Positions 8,637-15,611 of a stretch of 39,915 nt of DNA are shown here, in pieces. The stretch lies in contig JAISMB010000042.1 in the NCBI GenBank assembly GCA_031276945.1, positions 1 through 39,915 on the forward strand. Reading direction: 5' to 3'. The stretch comes from Spirochaetaceae bacterium (GTDB lineage Bacteria > Spirochaetota > Spirochaetia > Treponematales > Breznakiellaceae). The position numbers and the translations under genes were made by a program. The notes below the pieces were generated by a model. It saw nothing but the letters and a program-made list of their open reading frames with translations. It was not told the origin of the DNA and did not search any database. Each line of letters begins with the position of its first letter. The stretch's first letter is position 1.

Positions 8637-8640
8637 CGTC

Positions 8641-8652
8641 CGCCGCGCGGCG
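8641..8652. promoter_or_regulatory. Perfect GC palindrome between phoU and phoB
   Basis: CGCCGCGCGGCG is a perfect 12-base palindrome in the 30-base gap, just before the phoB ribosome binding site (GGGAG). It could form a small hairpin that tunes expression of the regulators relative to the transporter. There is no U-run, so it is not a standard terminator. Confidence 0.3.
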
Positions 8653-8666
8653 CAGGGAGCGTACCA

Positions 8667-9368
8667 GTGGCAAAAGCAGCGCTGCTCATTATTGAAGATG
8701 AAGCAGAGATACAGGAATTGCTTTCATTGGCAATGGTCAAGGAAGGCTGGAAACTTATCATGGCGCAAACCGCAGAAGAAGGCTTGGATCTCTTAAAACA
8801 GAGAGCGGTTGACTGCATTATTCTCGATATTATGCTGCCGGGTATGGATGGCTTTACGCTGCTCAAGAAGATCAAGACAGACCAAGACCTCCAAGTGCGG
8901 GGGATTCCGGTCATTATGACAACCGCGCGGGGAGAAGAAGCCGATATTGTTGCCGGTCTTGAACTAGGCGCTGATGACTATGTGGTCAAGCCGTATAGCC
9001 CCAAAGTGCTGATCGCACGGGTTAGGGCTGCGCTGCGCAGAAAAGAGGAAGGCGCCCCAAAATGTGCAGAGAAAACCTTCTTTCGTCAGGGTAGAATCAG
9101 TCTTAATACCCAGACTCATGCAGTTTTTCTCGATGAAAAACCCCTCGATCTCTCAGCAACAGAGTTTTCTCTGCTCAAGCATTTTCTTTCCCAGCCGGAT
9201 CGGGTTTTCTCCCGCAACCAGATCATTGATGCGCTGCACGGCTCTGATTATCCTGTAACCGACCGGTCTGTTGATGTCCAAGTACTGGCTTTACGCAAGA
9301 AACTGATGGATGGCGGCGACTGTATCGAAACTATTCGGGGCGTCGGGTATAGGTTAAAATCACTATGA
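8667..9368 (+). CDS. phoB: PhoB-like response regulator (OmpR family)
   Basis: This is the DNA-binding half of the phosphate two-component system. The receiver domain (residues 1-120) has the acidic pair at 11-12, the phosphorylated Asp54 in ILDIMLPGMDG, Thr85/86 and Lys108 in VVKPYSP. A winged-helix OmpR-type domain (about 133-233) contains the FSLLKHFLSQPDRVFSRNQI block and ends ETIRGVGYRL. The start is GTG, with GGGAG upstream. Its stop overlaps the start of phoR (ATGA). It should bind the 11-base repeats before pstS, giving positive feedback on the operon. The PhoB name rests on context; sequence alone says OmpR family. Confidence 0.9.
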   Translation: MAKAALLIIEDEAEIQELLSLAMVKEGWKLIMAQTAEEGLDLLKQRAVDCIILDIMLPGMDGFTLLKKIKTDQDLQVRGIPVIMTTARGEEADIVAGLELGADDYVVKPYSPKVLIARVRAALRRKEEGAPKCAEKTFFRQGRISLNTQTHAVFLDEKPLDLSATEFSLLKHFLSQPDRVFSRNQIIDALHGSDYPVTDRSVDVQVLALRKKLMDGGDCIETIRGVGYRLKSL

Positions 9369-11161
9369 AAACAGTTTTTCACCAGAGCTTAGGGGTACTC
9401 AGTGCGGCAGCGCTGGGGTTGTGCTGCTTCTTTACCCTTGCAATCCTTATTTTTATGAATTCGCTTTACTATGAGACAAACACGGCGAACCTGAGAGAGA
9501 CGGCGCTCCTAGTCTTATCGCTCTTAGACCCCGATCTTTTCACGGAGAGGGACCGTTCGGCTCTGCACAGACTGAGCACAGTCGGGAGCGCCTACAGGAT
9601 CAGCCTTATCAGTACCGAGGGGCAGGTGTTCTTTGATTCACAATTCGATCAGGCGGGCATGGATAACCATTTGAGCAGACCGGAAGTTGCCGCGGCGCTT
9701 GCGGGGCATGAGGGGCAGGCGATGCGCACCTCGAAGACCGCGGGGATTGACACGCTCTACCGGGCGCTTCCGGTCTTTCAGAGCGCACCCTCTCAAGAGG
9801 AGCTTATCGGGGTCTTGCGCCTCTCCCAGTCCGTGCCGTCTTTCCGCCGCCGCATCCTGAGCGCTGCTCTTCCCTATCTTTATCTGCCCCTGCTTATCAT
9901 TGCGCTTGCCATAATCGCTGTCTACCTCTTCTCACGCTCCTTGGGCAGGTCCTTCGCTCGACTTGTCGCCTTCACCAAAACTGTTTCCGCTCAGGCGTAC
10001 ACCCAGATAAGCGCCCTGCCGCCTGTGATCTCAAATACCGATGAATTCAGGGCGCTTGAAACAGCGTTGTGGGATATGGCTTCTGAGTTGACCAGACGTA
10101 TGCAGGAAATTCAGGCTGAAGGAAGACTGCTGCACGGCGTGCTGAACGGCATGAATGAGGCGGTATTTGCCGTTGATCAGAACCTCATGCTCCGCCTCGT
10201 CAATCCGCGCGCCGCAGCCTTGTTCGCCATTCCATCCGGACGGGAGATACAGAGCCTTTCCTTCCTTGAGGCGACTCATTCCACGGACTTAGAAGCTGCC
10301 GCACGTACCGCGCTTGAGGCGCTTGCCCCTTCGGAATCCGAGCTGAACCTGCCGTCCGCGGCTGCCCGGCACTGCTTTCGAGTTTTTGCCGGTCCGCTCA
10401 ATTCCGACAATGCCAAGCAGCCCAGCGGCGCTATCATTGTGCTTGAAGACATAAGCCAGCTCAAACGGCTTGAGCAGGTGCGCAAGGATTTTGTGGCGAA
10501 TGTTTCCCATGAGCTGCGCACGCCCATACAGCTTATAAAAGGTTACGCCGAGACGCTCCTTGATATGCTTCCTGAAAATGCGCAGACCGTGCGCCATGGT
10601 ATAGGCATTATTCAGAAAAATGCCCTGTCTATGGAAAATCTGACCACGGACCTGCTCACCCTTGCCATGCTTGAGGATTCGCAGGGCAGCCGCCCTCTGG
10701 CGCTGAAGCAGCCGCTCAAGCCGCTCCTTGAGGAAGCCGTTCAGACCATGACCCCCTTTGCCCGCGAGAAGGGGACGCAGCTCTCTCTTGACTGCCCGCA
10801 CGACTTGCAGGCGCCGATTTACGGCTCTCTCATTGTTCAGGCGCTGATAAATCTGCTTGACAATGCGATTAAGTACACGCCGGCACAGACGCGGGTGCAG
10901 GTGCGCGCTTTTCAGGTGAAAGAGGAGCGTTCGCTCATTATTACCGTGAGCGATTCAGGCTGCGGTATTCCTGCCGAGCATCTGGAACGGATATTTGAAC
11001 GTTTTTACCGTATTGACAAGGCGCGCAGTCGGAACGCAGGCGGCACGGGACTAGGGCTTTCCATAGTACGGCACATTGCGCTTATGCACCAAGGCAGTGT
11101 CTCAGTAGAGAGCCGCGCCGGCGAAGGCTCTGTCTTCAGCATAAAGCTGCCGGTTGCTTGA
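9365..11161 (+). CDS. phoR: PhoR-like sensor histidine kinase
   Basis: The product is a 598-residue membrane kinase. Helix 1 (about 9-33) and helix 2 (about 166-187) flank a periplasmic domain. A HAMP-like linker follows, then a PAS-type domain (about 255-365) and the dimerisation domain, with phosphorylated His382 in NVSHELRTPIQ. The ATPase domain has an N box NLLDNAIKYTP, G1 DSGCGIP, an F box and G2 GGTGLGLSIV. The extracytoplasmic domain is larger than in E. coli PhoR, resembling the Gram-positive type. The ATG overlaps the phoB stop, so the two are translationally coupled. Its partner and the Pho boxes support the role in phosphate sensing. Confidence 0.9.
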   Translation: MKTVFHQSLGVLSAAALGLCCFFTLAILIFMNSLYYETNTANLRETALLVLSLLDPDLFTERDRSALHRLSTVGSAYRISLISTEGQVFFDSQFDQAGMDNHLSRPEVAAALAGHEGQAMRTSKTAGIDTLYRALPVFQSAPSQEELIGVLRLSQSVPSFRRRILSAALPYLYLPLLIIALAIIAVYLFSRSLGRSFARLVAFTKTVSAQAYTQISALPPVISNTDEFRALETALWDMASELTRRMQEIQAEGRLLHGVLNGMNEAVFAVDQNLMLRLVNPRAAALFAIPSGREIQSLSFLEATHSTDLEAAARTALEALAPSESELNLPSAAARHCFRVFAGPLNSDNAKQPSGAIIVLEDISQLKRLEQVRKDFVANVSHELRTPIQLIKGYAETLLDMLPENAQTVRHGIGIIQKNALSMENLTTDLLTLAMLEDSQGSRPLALKQPLKPLLEEAVQTMTPFAREKGTQLSLDCPHDLQAPIYGSLIVQALINLLDNAIKYTPAQTRVQVRAFQVKEERSLIITVSDSGCGIPAEHLERIFERFYRIDKARSRNAGGTGLGLSIVRHIALMHQGSVSVESRAGEGSVFSIKLPVA

Positions 11162-11170
11162 GCGAAAACC

Positions 11171-11190
11171 GCTTGACAATGCGATTAAGT
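11171..11190 (+). repeat. 20-base duplication of a phoR segment
   Basis: GCTTGACAATGCGATTAAGT is identical to 10855-10874, the part of phoR that encodes the kinase N box (LDNAIK). The second copy starts ten bases after the phoR stop. It may be the remains of a tandem duplication of the kinase end. Confidence 0.6.
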
Positions 11191-11348
11191 GCAGTCTGAA
11201 TCCAGTCTTCGCGCTGTCGGACAGAATAAGTATCCCAATCTCGCTTAAATCGGCTCAATTCCGCTCCTTAACGGGGAGCCGGTCTTGGTTTGTTATGATT
11301 TTATCTCCCGTTCCGGTACATATCAACCGCACGCAATCCCGCCGCGCT

Positions 11349-11537
11349 AAAATTTATGACTATTATAGCAAAATTTACGATACTCACGCTAAAATTTACG
11401 ACTATTATGGCAAAATTTACGATACTCACGCCAAAATTTATGGCAACTATGGCAAAATTTACGATACTCACGCTAAAATTTACGGCAATTATGGCAAAAT
11501 TTACGATACTCACGCTAAAATTTACGGCAACCGTGCC
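11349..11537 (+). repeat. Nine 21-base tandem repeats with phased AAAATTT tracts
   Basis: Nine units of exactly 21 bases each begin AAAATTTA. Two unit types alternate: even units read AAAATTTACGATACTCACGC plus T or C, and odd units vary after AAAATTTA (for example CGACTATTATGGC or CGGCAATTATGGC), giving a 42-base higher order. On the plus strand one frame reads KIYDTHA/KIYGNYG heptads; other frames on both strands are also open because the unit has no stop and is a multiple of three. A TTG-started frame (11154-11627) covers it, but no ribosome binding site supports it. AAAATTT every 21 bases, two helical turns, predicts intrinsic DNA curvature. Confidence 0.85.
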
Positions 11538-11634
11538 GTGGATTACGGAAACGCCGTTATGGTGCGTAACCCGCCCCGCGTGCGTGTAGAGCGGAGTTAT
11601 GCGACATTGGGACAAAATATATTATAAAATAATA

Positions 11635-11661
11635 TTGACAAAATAATCGTAAGATTATACT
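11635..11661 (+). promoter_or_regulatory. Likely promoter of the broken DUF4279-like gene
   Basis: TTGACA (11635-11640) is followed after 15 bases by TATACT (11656-11661), a slightly short spacing. CAGGAG precedes the ATG at 11683. It lies about 100 bases after the curved-repeat block. Confidence 0.45.
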
Positions 11662-11682
11662 GTTTGAAATCAGGAGTAATAA

Positions 11683-12189
11683 ATGTCGGCGTCATCTACA
11701 TTGGAACCGCTGAATAAAGACGATAATTGGTTATTAAGTTTATCAATTAAATTTTTTCATTCGACAATGGGTGCAGAGGAAATTATTAATAGCATTGGAC
11801 TTACGCCATCAGTTAATAAAACGTTTGATAAAGATTATTTGAAAAAAACAGGGCGGTTAGGTAAATTAAAAAATGGAATAAATATATTAACAGAGGCAGT
11901 TTTTGATATACTGAAAACAGCGGCAGAAATAGCGAATGATATATTATTGGGGAAAAAAGATTTTCTGAAAAAATTTTAGAGGGAAGGCGGAGAAATAGAT
12001 TATTATTTATATATTTTAACAACCCTTGATCCGAATTATGAAAATAAAGCAGCATTTGAATGAGAGCCTGCAACAATTAAGAATTGTAATGAATTAGGTA
12101 TAGCAATACAGGCTGAATTTCATCCAAATTGTGATGAATGTGACTATAAGAAAAGTGGAAATAATAAAGGGGAATATTATGGAAAATAG
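11683..12189 (+). pseudogene. DUF4279-like gene broken by two in-frame stops
   Basis: A 98-residue frame with a good ribosome binding site ends at a TAG (11977). The same frame continues REGGEIDYYLYILTTLDPNY, meets a TGA (12061) where the context suggests Trp, then reads NELGIAIQAEFHPNC before its last stop. Read through, the about 167-residue protein resembles DUF4279 proteins: an opening like IKFFHSTMGAEEIINSIGLTP, a middle GGEIDYYLY strand and a C-terminal LGIAIQAEF strand. DUF4279 members often sit beside toxin genes as possible immunity proteins; no toxin is seen here. The region is far more AT-rich than phoR, suggesting acquired DNA. The family assignment is from memory of its pattern and is uncertain. 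Confidence 0.55.
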
Positions 12190-12276
12190 TGATGAGGTAT
12201 TTCAATAGTATGAAAATGAACGTATAGACAGAGGTAAGCCCGCCTAAGCGCAATCGGAAGGAGAACGGCGCTCTGA

Positions 12277-12392
12277 AAAAGACTTGTTAAAGAACGCCAT
12301 CTTATCGAGAATGGGTTTTGCCGGCTCAAACAGTGGAGAGGTATCGCTGCTTGTTATGCTCAACGCTCCGCTTTCTCTGTCAGAGCTATCGT
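12277..12392 (+). pseudogene. C-terminal fragment of an IS5-family transposase
   Basis: The frame reads KERHLIENGFCRLKQWRGIA, then CYAQRSAF. This matches the end of IS5-family (IS427-group) DDE transposases, with the catalytic Glu in HLIEN. The copy at 19251-19953 has HLIENVFRWLNQYRGIATRY at the same place, but the two differ clearly, so this is a divergent element. It joins, without a stop, the thiI fragment that follows. The 12190-12276 stretch before it holds no gene that I can support. Confidence 0.6.
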
Positions 12393-12771
12393 CCTTGCGC
12401 GGCGGTCGGCGGCGCACTGTCTTATTACAGGCGAAAGCCTCTCACAGCTCGCACGTCAAACCATTGAAAACATCACCTGCACCGGCAGCCTCAGCAGTCT
12501 ACCGGTTTTCCGCCCGCTTATCGGCATGGATAAAGAAGGTATTATGAGGCAGGCGGAGCGCAGAGGAACCTATGAAACCTCAATGCTGCCCTCCGAAGAC
12601 TGTTGTGTGCTTTTTAGTCCGGCATATCCTATACTGCGGGCAAAACTTACCGAAGCGCATGAGCTTTATAGCCAGTGCGCCTTAGATTCCCTGCGTGAAA
12701 AAGCGCTTGAGGAAAGCGCCAAGCCCTTATGCGTTGCTCTCTCTGCATAAAAAGCGCCCCCGGCGCTGGTA
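12393..12771 (+). pseudogene. Duplicated 3' third of thiI
   Basis: This segment encodes AHCLITGESLSQLARQTIEN and continues to SAKPLCVALSA, nearly the same as the last 115 or so residues of the intact ThiI encoded at 17654-18823. Similarity starts abruptly at CCTTGCGCGGC and goes a few bases past the stop (12748-12750). The N-terminal THUMP domain and the PP-loop are missing, so it cannot be an active ThiI. It is in the opposite orientation to the intact gene. Substitutions are few and the frame is open, so the duplication is fairly recent or recombines with the parent. An IS5 transposase end abuts it directly. Confidence 0.85.
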
Positions 12772-13070
12772 CAGAGCAGTCTTGAGCGCACTATAGTCTT
12801 GCTTTTCTCTCTGTCTTTGATTACTATAGTTAAGAAAAGTTTTTTAATATTTCCTATAAAATATCGATAATAATACTATATTATGACAATAAGCCTCAAA
12901 ATAGTCCGAGATGGTTTGATAAAAGACCAGAGGTAAACCTTTGGTGAATGTTCTTTGACATACTAAGGGAAGAAAGGAAAGCTGCAAGATACGTCTTGTA
13001 TAAGAGTTTTATACGTCTTTTTATTAAAAGACAGTCAATTTTAATTTTTATTATCCGGAGGGATAAAAGT

Positions 13071-14036
13071 ATGAATAATGAAAAAGCAAATATTGGACTT
13101 TTCTTTGATGGATACTTTTTTTATAAACTGTATAAGTATTTTTTCATTGAAAAAAGACTAGCCTTCAATTTTGAACAATTTAATGAATTTATTAAACAGG
13201 AAGTGCAGCATCAGTTTGATATAGTACCCTCTCAATGTGATGAAATCAATCCAAACAATATTCATCTTTTCATTGGCGGTGACGGCACCTCAGAAACAGA
13301 ACCAGAAAAGCAGCTTAAACGCTCGCTTACAGCTTTAAGAATACAGCTTCACAATTCGCCTTTGCAGATTAGGAATGATACTGAGTCTTTTCTGCAAGAA
13401 AAAGGTGTTGATGTCTCTCTTACCATAAGAGCGGTAGAAGATGCGTTGGATAAAAAATATAATACTCTCGTGCTAATAACCGGTGACGCTGATTTTGTGC
13501 CGCTTGTTAATTGGAGCAAGCAACGTAATATTAACGTTCTTGGCGTCTATTGGAGTAATAGTGATACAAATACTAAAGCAAGCCAAGATTTTATTGATAG
13601 TCTTACCGGAAAAGTTGATCTTTTGTCTCGGCTTGAAGACAAAAGTAATCGTTTAATTAAGGTTTTATTTGATGAAATAGCGATAAGTGACGAAAATATG
13701 TCAACGATACCTGCTTCCAAAATAGCGGCATGGAGGTTTTCCGGTGAAAGACCGCCGCAAACATTGACGCAAAAGCAGTTGGATGAGGTGCGCGAATCCG
13801 TCATTCTCAACCTAAATCATCAATATGGGTCTGGTTTCATTAGAAGTGAGCAATTTTATCCTGACAATAAAAAGTGGAACAACTATAGATTCTCACTGAG
13901 CGATGTAGAAGGCAGAAAAGCAGATGAAGTTGCCGCAGGCATGAGGGTACAGTTTAACCTTGAATATGACGGTCCTCGTTCTGCAAAAGAAGGTGTAACT
14001 TTGTACCGAGCCACGAATGTCATAATAATAGATTAG
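13071..14036 (+). CDS. NYN (PIN-like) nuclease-type protein with a C-terminal cold-shock-like domain
   Basis: The N-terminal part (residues about 7-185) has the NYN/LabA pattern: an acidic residue in GLFFDGYFFY (Asp13), an acidic ED pair at 123-124, TGDADFVPLVNW (Asp139, Asp141) and NVLGVYW. These residues would build the metal site of a PIN-like RNase. The C-terminal part (about 245-321) contains GSGFIRSEQFYPDN, a Tyr/Phe pair in NYRFSLSDVEG and GMRVQFNLEYDG, resembling an OB-fold cold-shock domain that binds RNA. It is therefore probably an RNA-processing or RNA-degrading protein; the target is unknown. I chose ATG 13071, preceded by CCGGAGGG, over an upstream in-frame ATG that adds 41 residues. 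It is AT-rich and flanked by thiI scraps, so probably acquired. Confidence 0.7.
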   Translation: MNNEKANIGLFFDGYFFYKLYKYFFIEKRLAFNFEQFNEFIKQEVQHQFDIVPSQCDEINPNNIHLFIGGDGTSETEPEKQLKRSLTALRIQLHNSPLQIRNDTESFLQEKGVDVSLTIRAVEDALDKKYNTLVLITGDADFVPLVNWSKQRNINVLGVYWSNSDTNTKASQDFIDSLTGKVDLLSRLEDKSNRLIKVLFDEIAISDENMSTIPASKIAAWRFSGERPPQTLTQKQLDEVRESVILNLNHQYGSGFIRSEQFYPDNKKWNNYRFSLSDVEGRKADEVAAGMRVQFNLEYDGPRSAKEGVTLYRATNVIIID

Positions 14037-14048
14037 CAGTTCTGAGTT

Positions 14049-14086
14049 CTTATTTTATTTATATTTATTTTTTTATTGAAAATAAG
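14049..14086 (+). terminator. Weak AT-rich hairpin after the NYN gene
   Basis: CTTATTTT (14049-14056) and AAAATAAG (14079-14086) are an 8-base inverted repeat around a T-rich loop, 13 bases after the stop. The stem has almost no GC pairs, so it is at most a weak terminator. Confidence 0.25.
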
Positions 14087-14112
14087 GCAGAGGGCTTCAA
14101 TAGCTCCTCGAA

Positions 14113-14229
14113 GGTTCTTGTGTGCGCCTGCTCTTCAGTCCGGCACAGCTATAAATAGGGTGCAGGCTTAAAGAAGCGCAGGCGCTTCACGAACAGCCAA
14201 GACCTTATACGTTGATCTCTCTGCGTAAG
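14113..14229 (+). pseudogene. Second thiI 3'-end scrap, overlapping the argH end in antisense
   Basis: The plus strand shows TGTGTGC, GTCCGGCACA, GAAGCGCA and then GCCAAGACCTTATACGTTGA followed by TCTCTCTGC. The intact thiI has the same blocks in the same order (SPAHP ... SAKTLCVDLSA), with internal material lost here. The last 25 bases (14205-14229) are also, on the minus strand, the last codons of argH (LRREINV and stop). Confidence 0.65.
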
Positions 14230-15590
14230 AGATCGATCTGCCGGCGCACGGCTTCGGGTGCAGGACCGCCGGGGAGACGACGCGCTGCAATACAGGATTC
14301 CGGTTTAAGTATCTGGTACAGGTCTGTATCAAAAAGCTCTGAGTATGACTGTAGTTGTGCAAGGCTCATGCCGTCTATGCTCTGTTTTCCGGCGGCGCTG
14401 CAATCACGCACCAGATGAGCAACGACCGCATGCGCGGTGCGGAACGGCATACCTTTACGGACTAAATAGTCGGCAAGGTCTGTCGCCTCTAAAAACCCGC
14501 TCCGGCAGGACTGCGCCAGCCGCTCCCGGTTAAACCGTGCGCTCTCTATCATCCCGCAGAACATACGCAGGCTCTGCGAAACAGTATCAAGACTGTCAAA
14601 AAGCGCTTCCTTGTCTTCCTGTAAATCCTTGTTGTACGCATAAGGGATTCCTTTAAGCATAGTCAGTAAACTGACTAAATTACCTGTGGTTCTGCCGGAT
14701 TTTCCGCGGATAAGCTCTGCAAAATCCGGATTCTTTTTTTGTGGCATAATTGAAGAGCCGGTACTCCACGTATCAGCGAGGCTGAGAAAGCCGAATTCAC
14801 TGCTTGACCAGAGGACTATATCCTCACAGAAGCGGGAGAGGTGTACTTGAATAAGGGCGCAGGCGGCGGCAAGCTCGACGGCAAAATCCCTATCCGCAAC
14901 AGAATCCATACTATTCAAAGTCGGACCGGCAAAGCCTAATGCTGCGGCTGTCGCCGCTCGGTCTATGGCTAACCCTGAACCGGCTAAGGCGCCTGAGCCG
15001 AGCGGACACTCGTTAAGCCGGCAAAGCGCATCGTTTAACCTGCCCCGATCACGAAACAAAGCAGCGCACCAGGCAACCAGATGGTGCGCTACGGTAACCG
15101 GCTGCGCCCGCTGGAGATGCGTATAGCCGGGCATGATAGTTTCAAGCTCTGCTTCAGCCCGCTCCAATAGTACAGCGATCAGATGCTCAAGCTCCGCGCT
15201 CAAAGCCGGCACAGTCTGTTTAAGATAGAGCTTACAATCAGTAACGACCTGATCGTTACGGCTCCGTCCGGCATGAACCATACGTCCCCTATCGCCCAGT
15301 CGGGCTGTCAGTATACCTTCAATAAATGAATGAATATCCTCGGCGCTCTCATCTATAGTAAGAGAGCCGGTTTTTAGCTCCAAAGCAATACTCGATAACT
15401 CGCGCTCAAGCGCCTGCGCCGTCTCAGTATCAATAATATGCTGCGCGGCAAGCATAGCAACATGCGCCCGACTGCCCTCAATGTCTTGATATACAAGCCG
15501 GCGATCCACCGCAAGCGATGCCTGAAAAGCAAAAGCTTGCGCCTGCGGCTTTTCTTTAAGCCGTCCCGCCCATAATACATTCTCCGTCAT
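14205..15590 (-). CDS. argH: Argininosuccinate lyase
   Basis: ArgH splits argininosuccinate into arginine and fumarate, the last step of arginine synthesis. The 461-residue protein has the superfamily signature SSIMPQKKNPD near 280, VHAGRSRNDQV near 110 and MPGYTHLQRAQPV near 155, the substrate-binding blocks of the fumarase/aspartase fold. AGGAGG lies five bases before the ATG. It is the last gene of a minus-strand run after the NUDIX and LolC-like genes, 21 bases from the latter. Its final seven codons coincide with antisense thiI-derived sequence, so the native C-terminus may have been replaced. Confidence 0.95.
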   Translation of the reverse strand: MTENVLWAGRLKEKPQAQAFAFQASLAVDRRLVYQDIEGSRAHVAMLAAQHIIDTETAQALERELSSIALELKTGSLTIDESAEDIHSFIEGILTARLGDRGRMVHAGRSRNDQVVTDCKLYLKQTVPALSAELEHLIAVLLERAEAELETIMPGYTHLQRAQPVTVAHHLVAWCAALFRDRGRLNDALCRLNECPLGSGALAGSGLAIDRAATAAALGFAGPTLNSMDSVADRDFAVELAAACALIQVHLSRFCEDIVLWSSSEFGFLSLADTWSTGSSIMPQKKNPDFAELIRGKSGRTTGNLVSLLTMLKGIPYAYNKDLQEDKEALFDSLDTVSQSLRMFCGMIESARFNRERLAQSCRSGFLEATDLADYLVRKGMPFRTAHAVVAHLVRDCSAAGKQSIDGMSLAQLQSYSELFDTDLYQILKPESCIAARRLPGGPAPEAVRRQIDLLRREINV

Positions 15591-15611
15591 AAATCCTCCT
15601 GAATACTTCCT

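Noticed and set aside
11349-11537. CRISPR or minisatellite gene
   Set aside because: The units are contiguous with no spacers. Coding is possible but has no ribosome binding site, so I list it as a repeat.
12179-12246. Small second gene after the DUF4279-like pseudogene (MENSDEVFQ start)
   Set aside because: It has stops after 9 and about 22 codons and no recognisable product. It may be debris of a cognate gene.
12284-12547. 87-residue frame as a real gene
   Set aside because: Another frame of the same stretch reads as an IS5 transposase end fused to the thiI fragment, so this one is a shadow.
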